DNA of 64,000 nt from Bacteroidota bacterium (GTDB taxonomy: Bacteria > Bacteroidota > Bacteroidia > Bacteroidales > VadinHA17): positions 17,942-81,941 of the forward strand of contig JAKPDL010000116.1 in assembly GCA_029552825.1 (NCBI GenBank), given 5' to 3'. The notes beneath the pieces are model-generated. The model made no database searches. It was not told the origin of the DNA and worked only from the letters and a program-made list of their open reading frames with translations. Position numbers and translations under genes: made by a program. Below, one piece after another: positions 8,314 to 16,877 of the stretch. Positions within the stretch are counted from its first letter, which is position 1. Each line of letters begins with the position of its first letter.

Positions 8314-10779
8314 CTATAAATCCAGTTCTACAAGGGTGATTCCTGCACCTCCCCTTTCTACATGTTCATCGGAAAATGATTTTACCACATCAACTGTTGA
8401 AAGATACTGTCGAATGAGCTGTCGAAGTATTCCGTTACCTTTACCGTGAATAATCCTGAGATGCCTGTGCTGAACCATTATTGCATCATCAATGAAATTA
8501 CGCACTATGTTTATTGCTTCTTCGCCCCTCACACCCCTGATATCTATTTCTGGTTTGAAACTCATTTTTCGTTGGGATATCACCGGGTCGGCCTGCATAA
8601 CAACCTGTCCCTGCCGCAGACTTTTCTTAAGTTCTGCCCTGCTGATCCTTTCGAGTTTATCTAAAGAAACCTGAAACCTGAATGAGCCTGTCTCAACTGT
8701 TGCCATGTCATCTCTTATCTCCACAATTTCTCCTGCAGCCAAAGTATCCGCCATTCTTACAGCATCACCGACCCTTAAACCTTGCTCCTCAGGCTTTTCT
8801 ACCGGTTTTTCAGTCTTTTTTACCTTTCTTTTAATCTGCTTTACTTTTTCATCAATTATTGACAATTGGGTGTCGCTGGCAGAAGCAACCTCTGAAGCAA
8901 CCTCTTTCCTGAATTTTTCGAGTTCCTCCCTTGCCTTTCTTGTCTTTTCCTTTTCTGCCTGAGCTTCTTTTATCTGGCGTATTGTGTTCTCAATCATCCT
9001 GTTCGATTCGTCTAGCAATCTCTGTGCCTCTTCCTTTGCCTTTGTTATAATTTCCTTTCTGAAGCTTTTTACACCGGCAAGTTCCTTTTCGTACTCTTCG
9101 ATCAGTTTTTCAAGTCTTTTTTCATGCTGACGGATGTTTTCACGCTTTCTTTCCCAGTACCGTTTATCGCGGGCAATATCTTTCAGATGACGGTCGTAAC
9201 TGACATGATCTGCTCCTGCTTTTGCAGCTGCATCATTTATTACATTCTCCGGAAGGCCAATTTTCTTTGCAATCTCAAAGGTAAACGAACTGCCAGGCCT
9301 CCCGATATCCAGCCTGTAAAGAGGTTGCATCAGATGATTATCAAACAGCATCGCACCATTTACAATACCTTCTGTGACCGACGCAAAATGCTTCAGATTC
9401 GAATAATGGGTCGTAACAATACCATATGCTCCGGTCTTAATCAGTTCTGCCAGTATTGCTTCGGCAATCGCACCTCCCAGCACAGGTTCTGTTCCCGAAC
9501 CAAGCTCATCAATGAGAATTAAAGTATCCTTTCCGGCATTTCTAAGGAAAAATTTCATGTTAATAAGGTGTGAGCTATATGTACTGAGATCATTTTCAAT
9601 ACTTTGCTCATCTCCAATATCAATAAATATATCTTTGAAAATTCCGGCCTCAGTGCCTTCCTGAACGGGGATTGTTAAACCACACTGAAGCATATATTGC
9701 AATAATCCTGCTGTTTTAAGACATACCGACTTTCCACCTGCATTAGGGCCTGAAACAAGCAGAAAGCGATTTTTTTCGTCGAGGCTGATATCAAGCGGAA
9801 CCACCTGGCGGCCAGGCATTTTCCTGAACGCTTCGTAAAGGAGCGGATGAACAGCACCTTTCCATATCAGGCGAGGACCCGGGAAAAGGGATGGCATTAT
9901 TGAGCCAAGCTGAATTCCAAGTAACGCTTTTGCCCTGATGAAATCCACCTCGCCAAGAAACTGGTTCGACTCCATCAGGTCATCAATGTAACTTCTGATA
10001 TCGTTTGCGAATTTTGTGAGTATCCTTATTGTTTCCCTTCTTTCCTCATGCTCGAGTTCTACTATTTCATTGTTTATTTCCACTATCTCTGCCGGCTCGA
10101 TGAAAACAGTTTTACCAGTGGCTGACTGGTCGTGGATGAGACCCGGTATTCGTCTTTTCCCCGTAACATTTACAGGAATTACTCCCCTTCCGTTTCTGAC
10201 GGAGACATTAGCATCTGCATCAACAATGCCTTCTGCCTGAGCCTGTTTAAGTATGGTAGCAAGCTTCCTTGAAACGCTTGCATTCTTTGCTGATAACTCT
10301 GATCTGATTCTTTTAAGTTCCGTAGAGGCAGTATCCCTTATATTTCCATGACGGTCAACAATCCGGTCAATTGCATCCGCTACATATTGATAATATTTTA
10401 CCCCCGCTGCAAGAGATTTAAGTTCAGGATAACGCTCTTCTTCCCTGCTCTTAAAATAACTGAGAACTGATTTAAGGCATTCGAGAAATTTTTTCATGTC
10501 GAATATCTCATGAATTTCAGGGTAAGTGCCTTCAACCCTTAGCTTTCTCAGAATTCCTGATATGTCGACATAATTTTCAGCAGGGAAAGGATCGTCAAAT
10601 GAGAGTATCTGCTGAAATTCAAGGGTTTTTGACAGTTCTTTCCGGATAGCATTGTAATCTGTCATGAACGACATAGAGTCAACAAGCTCAATTCCCATCC
10701 TGCTCAGGCATTTTTCAGAAATCATCTTCCTGATTCTGTCAAATCCCGTCTTTATTTCAAAATCTTCAGGATAAATCAT
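8314..10779 (-). CDS. mutS2: Endonuclease MutS2
   Basis: This is an 821-residue MutS2, a DNA/ribosome-associated ATPase linked to suppression of homologous recombination and, in some species, rescue of collided ribosomes. Visible features are the MutS-like core and clamp, Walker A GPNAGGKS, the STYSSHL signature, Walker B LILIDELGSGTEP, a long charged coiled coil, and a C-terminal Smr domain (DIRGVRGEEAINIVRNF, IIHGKGNGILR). The ATG at 10779 is chosen over a TTG at 10803 because a TACTTTTG -7 box covers 10801-10808 on this strand. The gene stands alone between the symporter and a divergent M28 peptidase. Confidence 0.95.
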   Translation of the reverse strand: MIYPEDFEIKTGFDRIRKMISEKCLSRMGIELVDSMSFMTDYNAIRKELSKTLEFQQILSFDDPFPAENYVDISGILRKLRVEGTYPEIHEIFDMKKFLECLKSVLSYFKSREEERYPELKSLAAGVKYYQYVADAIDRIVDRHGNIRDTASTELKRIRSELSAKNASVSRKLATILKQAQAEGIVDADANVSVRNGRGVIPVNVTGKRRIPGLIHDQSATGKTVFIEPAEIVEINNEIVELEHEERRETIRILTKFANDIRSYIDDLMESNQFLGEVDFIRAKALLGIQLGSIMPSLFPGPRLIWKGAVHPLLYEAFRKMPGRQVVPLDISLDEKNRFLLVSGPNAGGKSVCLKTAGLLQYMLQCGLTIPVQEGTEAGIFKDIFIDIGDEQSIENDLSTYSSHLINMKFFLRNAGKDTLILIDELGSGTEPVLGGAIAEAILAELIKTGAYGIVTTHYSNLKHFASVTEGIVNGAMLFDNHLMQPLYRLDIGRPGSSFTFEIAKKIGLPENVINDAAAKAGADHVSYDRHLKDIARDKRYWERKRENIRQHEKRLEKLIEEYEKELAGVKSFRKEIITKAKEEAQRLLDESNRMIENTIRQIKEAQAEKEKTRKAREELEKFRKEVASEVASASDTQLSIIDEKVKQIKRKVKKTEKPVEKPEEQGLRVGDAVRMADTLAAGEIVEIRDDMATVETGSFRFQVSLDKLERISRAELKKSLRQGQVVMQADPVISQRKMSFKPEIDIRGVRGEEAINIVRNFIDDAIMVQHRHLRIIHGKGNGILRQLIRQYLSTVDVVKSFSDEHVERGGAGITLVELDL

Positions 10780-10800
10780 AATAAACTCAGATGCTCGCTG

Positions 10801-10808
10801 CAAAAGTA
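10801..10808 (-). promoter_or_regulatory. Bacteroidetes -7 box for mutS2 (TACTTTTG)
   Basis: On the minus strand the sequence reads TACTTTTG, a full match to TAnnTTTG, about 21 bases before the mutS2 ATG. No matching -33 TTTG is seen. Confidence 0.5.
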
Positions 10809-10908
10809 AAGTTAATTAATGTTAATTTATTTAAATGCATCAGTTACACAACTTATAATTTTACATACTTTTAGGCTCAATAATTAAAACTTAAAAAAAA
10901 TAAAAGAG

Positions 10909-12486
10909 ATGAAGCTGCAAAAATTTCGTACAGGACTGATCCTGCTGCTGTTTATTCCATATGTGCTATATGCACAAAGTGAGAAGTTAGACCTTGCGAT
11001 GGTCTATAAGATCAAGCAGGAAGGTTTAAGAAGTAATTCAATTGAAGAATTTGCTTATGGTTTGACTGATTTTGCTGGTCCCAGGCTAACTGGTTCTACA
11101 GGTTCTGCACGTGGAAACGAGTGGGCAAAAAAGAAGATGGAAGAGATTGGTCTTCAGAATGTAAGGATTGAAGAAGCAAGGGATTTCACACGTGGGGGCT
11201 GGGACAATTTGAAGACTTATGCAGCAATGGTTGAACCTTATTATGCGAATTTTGCCTGTAATCCGGTTGCATGGACAGGCAGCACAAATGGTTTGGTAAG
11301 AAGTGAAGTGGTGTTGCTTAATGTTCAGAATGAGGCTGACCTTGAGAAGTTTAAGGGCAAGCTTGCCGGAAAGATAGTATTGATGCCTTCAACCACAACT
11401 TATGAGATGAGTTTTAATCCGCTGGCAACACGTTATACAGATGAGCAGCTTAAAGAATTATCTATGGCTGCCGGGGGTCCTCAGGGTGGTAGAAGGCCTC
11501 AGGGTGATATTGCCCAGTTAATGGCACAGAGGGAACTTCAGAACAAGATTCAGGAACTAATTAAGAATGAGGGCGTTGCAGTAATTATTAACAATGCAGG
11601 AACTTTCAACGTGCCACGGTCTAATGGAGCAAACTACCGGTGGGGTGATCCTGAACCTACTCCCCAGCTCAACATACCTATAGAAGCATACGGCAGAATG
11701 GTCAGGCTTATAAATCATAATGTACCGGTTGTGATGGAGGTTGAAATAAAAAACAGGTTTTTCGAAAGTCCCAAAGTCTACAATGTTATAGGTGAGATAC
11801 CGGGCACGGATAAACTTTTGAAGGATGAGGTGGTACTGATAGGTGCACATATTGATTCGTGGCATGGAGGCACAGGTGCTGCTGATAATGCCTCTGGATG
11901 TATTGTTATGCTTGAGGCTATGAGGATTCTCAAGGCTCTCAATGCACAGCCACGCCGTACTATCAGAATAGCTTTATGGGGCGGTGAAGAACAGGGTCTG
12001 AACGGTTCACGCGGCTATGTTGAAAAATACCTTATGGATCCTCAGACCCGAGCAAAAAAGCCCGACTGGAACAAATTTGCAGGTTATTTCAATATGGATA
12101 ATGGTTCAGGGAAATACAGAGGTATTTATCTGCAGTCGAACGAACTCCTCAGATCTGTTTTTGAGGAATGGCTGAAACCGTTTGCAGATATGGGCTGTTC
12201 TACAATAACAATAAGAAATACTAGCGGTACAGATCATCTTTCATTTGATAGTGCAGGTCTGCCGGCATTTCAGTTCATACAGGATCCTCTTGAATACAAT
12301 AGAGGTTACCATACTGTGATGGATACTTATGAAAGGCTGGTATTCAGTGACCTGAGACACAATGCAATAATTACAGCAGCTTTTGCATGGTTTGCTGCAC
12401 AGAGGGATGTAAAATTACCAGGGAAACCGGAAATGCCTCAGAGTCAAAGGGCTCCTGGAGCAGGAGGACCTCCATTCGGGTTCTGA
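10909..12486 (+). CDS. Exported M28 family metallopeptidase
   Basis: This 525-residue protein is a predicted secreted zinc carboxy- or aminopeptidase. A signal peptide (MKLQKFRTGLILLLFIPYVL, then YAQ) precedes the mature part. Metal-site motifs are GAHIDSWH, AADNASG, WGGEEQG, FNMDNGSG and YHTVMDT. A PA-like region lies between about 110 and 285 and contains a Gly/Arg/Gln-rich insert (AAGGPQGGRRPQG) that looks flexible. The C terminus ends in a Pro/Gly-rich tail without a recognisable sorting domain. It differs from the M28 protein at 1423: no PDZ domain is present. It is a single-gene unit closed by a hairpin at 12511-12541. Confidence 0.9.
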   Translation: MKLQKFRTGLILLLFIPYVLYAQSEKLDLAMVYKIKQEGLRSNSIEEFAYGLTDFAGPRLTGSTGSARGNEWAKKKMEEIGLQNVRIEEARDFTRGGWDNLKTYAAMVEPYYANFACNPVAWTGSTNGLVRSEVVLLNVQNEADLEKFKGKLAGKIVLMPSTTTYEMSFNPLATRYTDEQLKELSMAAGGPQGGRRPQGDIAQLMAQRELQNKIQELIKNEGVAVIINNAGTFNVPRSNGANYRWGDPEPTPQLNIPIEAYGRMVRLINHNVPVVMEVEIKNRFFESPKVYNVIGEIPGTDKLLKDEVVLIGAHIDSWHGGTGAADNASGCIVMLEAMRILKALNAQPRRTIRIALWGGEEQGLNGSRGYVEKYLMDPQTRAKKPDWNKFAGYFNMDNGSGKYRGIYLQSNELLRSVFEEWLKPFADMGCSTITIRNTSGTDHLSFDSAGLPAFQFIQDPLEYNRGYHTVMDTYERLVFSDLRHNAIITAAFAWFAAQRDVKLPGKPEMPQSQRAPGAGGPPFGF

Positions 12487-12510
12487 TATTATAAAAAAAT
12501 ATTTTTCTGG

Positions 12511-12541
12511 AAGTGGCGTACAATTATATGGTGCGCCACTT
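12511..12541. terminator. Hairpin terminator between convergent genes
   Basis: AAGTGGCGTAC (12511-12521) pairs with GTGCGCCACTT (12531-12541) around a 9-base loop; there is one G-U pair. On the plus strand a T-rich run follows, so it should end the M28 peptidase transcript. It may also act for the convergent oxidoreductase gene, which stops at 12544. Confidence 0.75.
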
Positions 12542-12543
12542 TC

Positions 12544-14313
12544 TTATTTACCCCATACAAGTTTTTTAAGCTCCTCCATATGGTTAATATATATTTCCCT
12601 GGGAGTGGCATTATACTTTAAGCAGAGTGATGCGGCATAACCTGTTGCTACACCCATCTGGCCTGTGGTATGCATTACCCGCGGGCCTCCGAGACCGACA
12701 TGTGAACAACTGAAGCATCTTCCAGCCATCATAAGGTTTTTAATATTTCGTGAGTAAAGACTCCTGAATGGTATATAGTAATGGTCAACCTTATAATATA
12801 GTGCTTCTGAAAGAAATGCGGGACGGGCTGGATCCAGTTCTTTCTGCTGGTAATGCACATCAATGTTTCTTGTTTCCATAGCCACAGCATCGGGGAATTC
12901 TCTCATTTCTTTTTCATCCCTGAAAGTATAGATATAATCCCCCACCAGTCTCCTCGATTCCCTCTTACCCAATAAATATCCAACCCATTCGAGTTCAAGG
13001 TTTTTGTTTTCAGGTTTTTTCTTTGCATTATAAAATGAGCCGTAAATTGCTTTGAGCAGATAGTCTCTTATATATTCGGCATCATCAATCTGATGCAGGG
13101 TGTCTGATGAAAATTCCCATTGCCATGTCCCTGAAGTTGCAGAATGGCTTCCGGCAATATCTATTGCCCAGGGCACTTCCGGAAATTCAACCGGCTTACC
13201 AGCATCAGCTGACCTCCAGAGTAAAGAGGCACCCATTACCTTGTTATCCGCTCTTTCAGGGCTCCATAACTCACCATATTTTTCCCAGTTTTCACCATAC
13301 AATGAAGAATCCTCCCTTCCGTACATATAATCAGCACCTGCCCAGTACCCTATCCAGCCATCACCTGTACAATCAATATATACCGGCGCACAAAACTGTT
13401 TTATTTCACCTGATGAAGTATGACGAGCGTACACAGATGTTATTGAATCTCTGACAGTTGTAACATAAAATGCACGCCAGTTGAGAAATAATGATATATT
13501 ATTATAGCGGGATATATTCTCATACCTTTTCTGGTCATCAATTACTGATTCAGGGGAACCATTCGGCCAGTGAACGGTATTAATCATTCTCAAAATTCTG
13601 TCGGCTTTCCATGTGATACCCTCAGTATGTACTCTGATTTCACTGCTTGCATTCCCGCCCAGTACTGGTCTGTCGTGTATCAGTGCTACTTTCAGCCCCT
13701 GCTCTGCGGCAGCTATTGATGCAGCACACCCTGCAATTCCGCCGCCAACAACAACCAGATCATAATACAATTTTTCGGCTTTTGAAGGATCTTCCCCTTT
13801 TATCCTCATTCTCCAGAAATTAAGTTCTTCCAGCTCTTCAGGCGGTGGTTCCATTATTGTACTCAAATAAACAGCATCGCATCTTCCATCAAAGCCTGTT
13901 AAGTCCCTCAGCTCAATCCTTGCTACCGGAGTTTTAATCTTTACTTTTCCAGCATATTGCCATGACCAGGTATCTTTACCGGTTCCCAGTGTTCTTTTCA
14001 GTTCCTTTCCGTTTACTGAAATTTTAAATCTTCCCGGAGCATCCCATTTACCTGGTGCCCAGTCTCTTGTTCTTACCCATATATAATATCTGCCAGGAGA
14101 GGGTAGAGAAATCCTTGTTGAAGCATTTTTCACAGGATTCCCGAGTCCATGGGCTAGCAAATATGGTGAACCCATCTGCTCGGTGAACTGGGGATCGACA
14201 ACCCAACCGCCTGTATCTTCAAAGCTTTCCGCCTCAACCAGCAGATTATGAGATTGATTGGCGCATGATGCAAAAAAAATTAAAGTCCAAAAAAGTAAAA
14301 ATCGCCCCATCAT
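12544..14313 (-). CDS. Lipoprotein FAD-dependent oxidoreductase with N-terminal carbohydrate-binding-like domain
   Basis: This 589-residue protein has a lipoprotein signal ending LIFFASC (Cys17). Residues about 25-150 form a beta-rich domain (VEAESFEDTGGW, GRYYIWVRTRDW) like those fused to glycan-active enzymes. An FAD-binding Rossmann motif follows at about 185-208 (DLVVVGGGIAGCAASIAAAE), then GGNASSEIRVHTEG and a second FAD-contact region near the C terminus (RNLMMAGRCFSCSHV, TGQMGVATGYAA). The family is FAD_oxidored (Pfam PF12831 type), often found with polysaccharide or glycoside metabolism in Bacteroidetes. Substrate is unknown. It begins 15 bases after the S9 peptidase stop on the same strand, so the two probably share a transcript. 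Confidence 0.87.
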   Translation of the reverse strand: MMGRFLLFWTLIFFASCANQSHNLLVEAESFEDTGGWVVDPQFTEQMGSPYLLAHGLGNPVKNASTRISLPSPGRYYIWVRTRDWAPGKWDAPGRFKISVNGKELKRTLGTGKDTWSWQYAGKVKIKTPVARIELRDLTGFDGRCDAVYLSTIMEPPPEELEELNFWRMRIKGEDPSKAEKLYYDLVVVGGGIAGCAASIAAAEQGLKVALIHDRPVLGGNASSEIRVHTEGITWKADRILRMINTVHWPNGSPESVIDDQKRYENISRYNNISLFLNWRAFYVTTVRDSITSVYARHTSSGEIKQFCAPVYIDCTGDGWIGYWAGADYMYGREDSSLYGENWEKYGELWSPERADNKVMGASLLWRSADAGKPVEFPEVPWAIDIAGSHSATSGTWQWEFSSDTLHQIDDAEYIRDYLLKAIYGSFYNAKKKPENKNLELEWVGYLLGKRESRRLVGDYIYTFRDEKEMREFPDAVAMETRNIDVHYQQKELDPARPAFLSEALYYKVDHYYIPFRSLYSRNIKNLMMAGRCFSCSHVGLGGPRVMHTTGQMGVATGYAASLCLKYNATPREIYINHMEELKKLVWGK

Positions 14314-14328
14314 AAAATTTGAGATATT

Positions 14329-16470
14329 TTATTCCCTTATTCCTGCCAGGTCAAGAATGAAGGCATACTGCAGGGCAGTAACACGGTTTCTTTCGAAACG
14401 CCCTGAAGCACCGCTATGACCTGCCGTCATATTTATATCCATAACTATCAGACTGTTACCGGTGTTCATTTCCCTGAGTTTTGCCACCCATTTTACCGGT
14501 TCCCAGTACTGAACCTGCGAGTCCCAGAAACCTGTAGTTACTATAATGTTCGGGTATTTTTGCTTTTTAACCTGATCGTAAGGTGAATATGAGAGCATAT
14601 AATCGTAGTACTCTTTCTTTCTGGGATCTCCCCACTCGTCCCATTCAAATGTCGTAAGGGGTATTGTCGGGTCAAGCATCGTGGTAACAATATCGACAAA
14701 TGGTACAGCTGCAATCACACCTTTGTACAAATCGGGGCGCATGTTTATTACGGCACCTATCAACAGGCCACCCGCACTTCCACCCTGGGCAAAGAGCCTG
14801 TCAGTACTAGTATATTTCTCATTAACAAGATATTGTGCACAATCATTAAAATCAGTGAATGTGTTTTTCTTCTTTAAAAGTTTTCCATCTTCGTACCAGT
14901 ACCTTCCCATTTCGCTACCTCCCCTTACATGTGCTATGGCAAACACAAAACCTCTGTCGAGCAGACTGATGATATTAGGCCTGAATGAGGGTTCGGTTGA
15001 ATTGCCGTAAGCCCCATAGCCATAAAGCAGTAATGGAGCTTTACCGTTTCGTGCAAATCCTTTCCTGTACACAAGCGAAATGGGTATCATTGTGCTGTCG
15101 GCAGCCCTTGCCCATAAACGCTTCGATTCATAATTCGCCGGATCAAAGCCTCCCAGTACCTCATCCTGCTTCATCAGTTTCTTTTCATGGGTAGTCATGT
15201 CGTAATCATAAACAGAGTTGGGAGTAGTAAGAGATGAGTAGCTATACCTGAGAACTGACGAAGCGGGATCGGGATTGATATTTATGCTGCAGGTATATGT
15301 TTCTTCACCGAAATCTATATAATGGTCGCTGTTATCAGTTTTGTTCAGGATCCTTAAAGTACTCAGTCCTTTGATTCTTTCATTAAGTACAATAAAGTTG
15401 TTAAATAATTCAAATTCTTCGAATAAAACATCCTTTCGATGTGGTACAACGTCAATCCAGTTTTCTTTTCCGGTATTCTTTTCGGATGTTTTCATTAATT
15501 TGAAATTGTATGCGCTATCGGCATTTGTTCTTATGTAAAATTCATTTCCTATATGGTCGACACTGTATTCATGATTTCTTTGTCTCGGTTCAAATACAAC
15601 GGGCTGGCTTTCAGGTTTAGAAGAGTTGATATATCTTACTTCGGTTGAAAGAGTTTGAGTTGAATTGATCAGGATATACTTTCTGCTCTTTGTGCGGTTG
15701 ATATAAACGCTGAAAGTCTCATCGGGCTCAAAATAGACATCCCGGTCGTCCGAAACAAGAGTAGCAAGCCGGTGCCTCATCACTTTTTCAGCCCTGAGTG
15801 TAAGAGGATTTCTTACTGTGTAGAAGAGATGTTTGCTGTCGTTTGCCCACACTATATTTCCTGAAGTATTTTCGATAATATCGGGCAGAAGGGTTCCGGT
15901 TTTCAGATCGACAAAATAGATGGTGTATTTGCGCCTGCTTAGAAAATCGGCTCCATAAGCCAATATTCCGTTATCCGGACTTACTGCTAACCCGGAGACT
16001 GAACAATAACTTTTACCTTCAGCTATCCTGTTAACATCAAGAATTATTTCCTCAGGAGCATTTAATGACTCTTTCTTCCGGCAGTATACAGGGTATTCCT
16101 TTCCTTCGTAATATTTTGTATAATAGTAATAACCATTGTCAAAATATGGCACGGTCTCATCATTTTGCTTCATTCTGCCAATCAGTTCATCGTATATTTT
16201 TTTCTGAAGTTCTTCTGTATGTTTAAGAACAGCTCTGCCGTATTCATTTTCAGCTTCGAGGTAAGCCAGGACTTTCTTTGTTTGTTCGTCGGGCTGGGTG
16301 GAGCTTTTCTGTTCATCTGTAAGCCTTATCCAGTAATAGTTATCTATCCTTCCGTCGTAAACCTCATGGGGGATCTTTTCTGCAACTGGAGGTTTGATTT
16401 TATTTTCTGAAACACAGGCAAAGGTTATTGCTGCAGCAATAAAAAAAAGCAGGCAGATAGTCTTTTTCAT
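14329..16470 (-). CDS. ptrB: S9A serine peptidase, oligopeptidase B type, lipoprotein signal
   Basis: This 713-residue serine peptidase is predicted to cut short peptides. It carries an N-terminal signal (MKKTICLLFFIAAAITFAC) with a plausible lipidation Cys19, so it is probably exported. A seven-bladed propeller covers about 85-450. The alpha/beta-hydrolase part has S565 in GGSAGG, D650 in GFWDSQVQYWEP and H685 in TAGHSGASGRF. HVRGGSEMGRYWYEDGK and the WDEWGDP region are typical of oligopeptidase B, which favours basic residues; that specificity is inferred. It is first in a two-gene unit with the FAD oxidoreductase. Confidence 0.92.
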   Translation of the reverse strand: MKKTICLLFFIAAAITFACVSENKIKPPVAEKIPHEVYDGRIDNYYWIRLTDEQKSSTQPDEQTKKVLAYLEAENEYGRAVLKHTEELQKKIYDELIGRMKQNDETVPYFDNGYYYYTKYYEGKEYPVYCRKKESLNAPEEIILDVNRIAEGKSYCSVSGLAVSPDNGILAYGADFLSRRKYTIYFVDLKTGTLLPDIIENTSGNIVWANDSKHLFYTVRNPLTLRAEKVMRHRLATLVSDDRDVYFEPDETFSVYINRTKSRKYILINSTQTLSTEVRYINSSKPESQPVVFEPRQRNHEYSVDHIGNEFYIRTNADSAYNFKLMKTSEKNTGKENWIDVVPHRKDVLFEEFELFNNFIVLNERIKGLSTLRILNKTDNSDHYIDFGEETYTCSININPDPASSVLRYSYSSLTTPNSVYDYDMTTHEKKLMKQDEVLGGFDPANYESKRLWARAADSTMIPISLVYRKGFARNGKAPLLLYGYGAYGNSTEPSFRPNIISLLDRGFVFAIAHVRGGSEMGRYWYEDGKLLKKKNTFTDFNDCAQYLVNEKYTSTDRLFAQGGSAGGLLIGAVINMRPDLYKGVIAAVPFVDIVTTMLDPTIPLTTFEWDEWGDPRKKEYYDYMLSYSPYDQVKKQKYPNIIVTTGFWDSQVQYWEPVKWVAKLREMNTGNSLIVMDINMTAGHSGASGRFERNRVTALQYAFILDLAGIRE

Positions 16471-16548
16471 AAGAATATTTTAAACGTTTTTAAACTTTTA
16501 TTAAATTCAGTCATCAAATAAGCAGAAACAATAATAATAAAAATAAAT

Positions 16549-16866
16549 ATGAAAAGGATAGTATTAACAGCTATAATGATTTTAGCTTTTTCATCTTCAA
16601 TGCTTCTGGCTCAGAGAGGAACTGTATCAAACAGTGCACGTCAGGGTGTGCAGCAGGAACGTATTAATGAAGGGATAAGAAGCGGTGAGTTAACAAGGCG
16701 GGAAGCAAGATTGCTTAAGAGGGAGCAGAGAAAGATACAGATAGAAAAGAAGTTAGCTCAAGCTGATGGGCAGGTTACGCCACGTGAAAAAAGATTTTTA
16801 AGGCGCGAGCAGAACAGGGCAAGCCGTCATATAGCCCGGCAAAAGCACGACAGGCAGGGCAGATAA
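16549..16866 (+). CDS. Small exported basic protein with an internal duplication
   Basis: This 105-residue protein has a clear signal peptide (MKRIVLTAIMILAFSSSMLL, then AQ). The mature part is very rich in Arg, Lys, Gln and Glu and contains two related units, SGELTRREARLLKREQRKI and GQVTPREKRFLRREQNRAS, about 38 residues apart. Similar small periplasmic proteins with an INxGxxSGxLTxxEA pattern occur in many Gram-negative bacteria, with no assigned function. It stands alone between divergent and convergent neighbours. A helical, nucleic-acid- or anion-binding role would fit the charge but is only a guess. Confidence 0.8.
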   Translation: MKRIVLTAIMILAFSSSMLLAQRGTVSNSARQGVQQERINEGIRSGELTRREARLLKREQRKIQIEKKLAQADGQVTPREKRFLRREQNRASRHIARQKHDRQGR

Positions 16867-16877
16867 GATTTAAGGCT

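Noticed and set aside
9124..9522. 132-codon open frame on the plus strand inside mutS2
   Set aside because: It lies wholly inside the conserved mutS2 ATPase region on the other strand and shows no protein-like motif.
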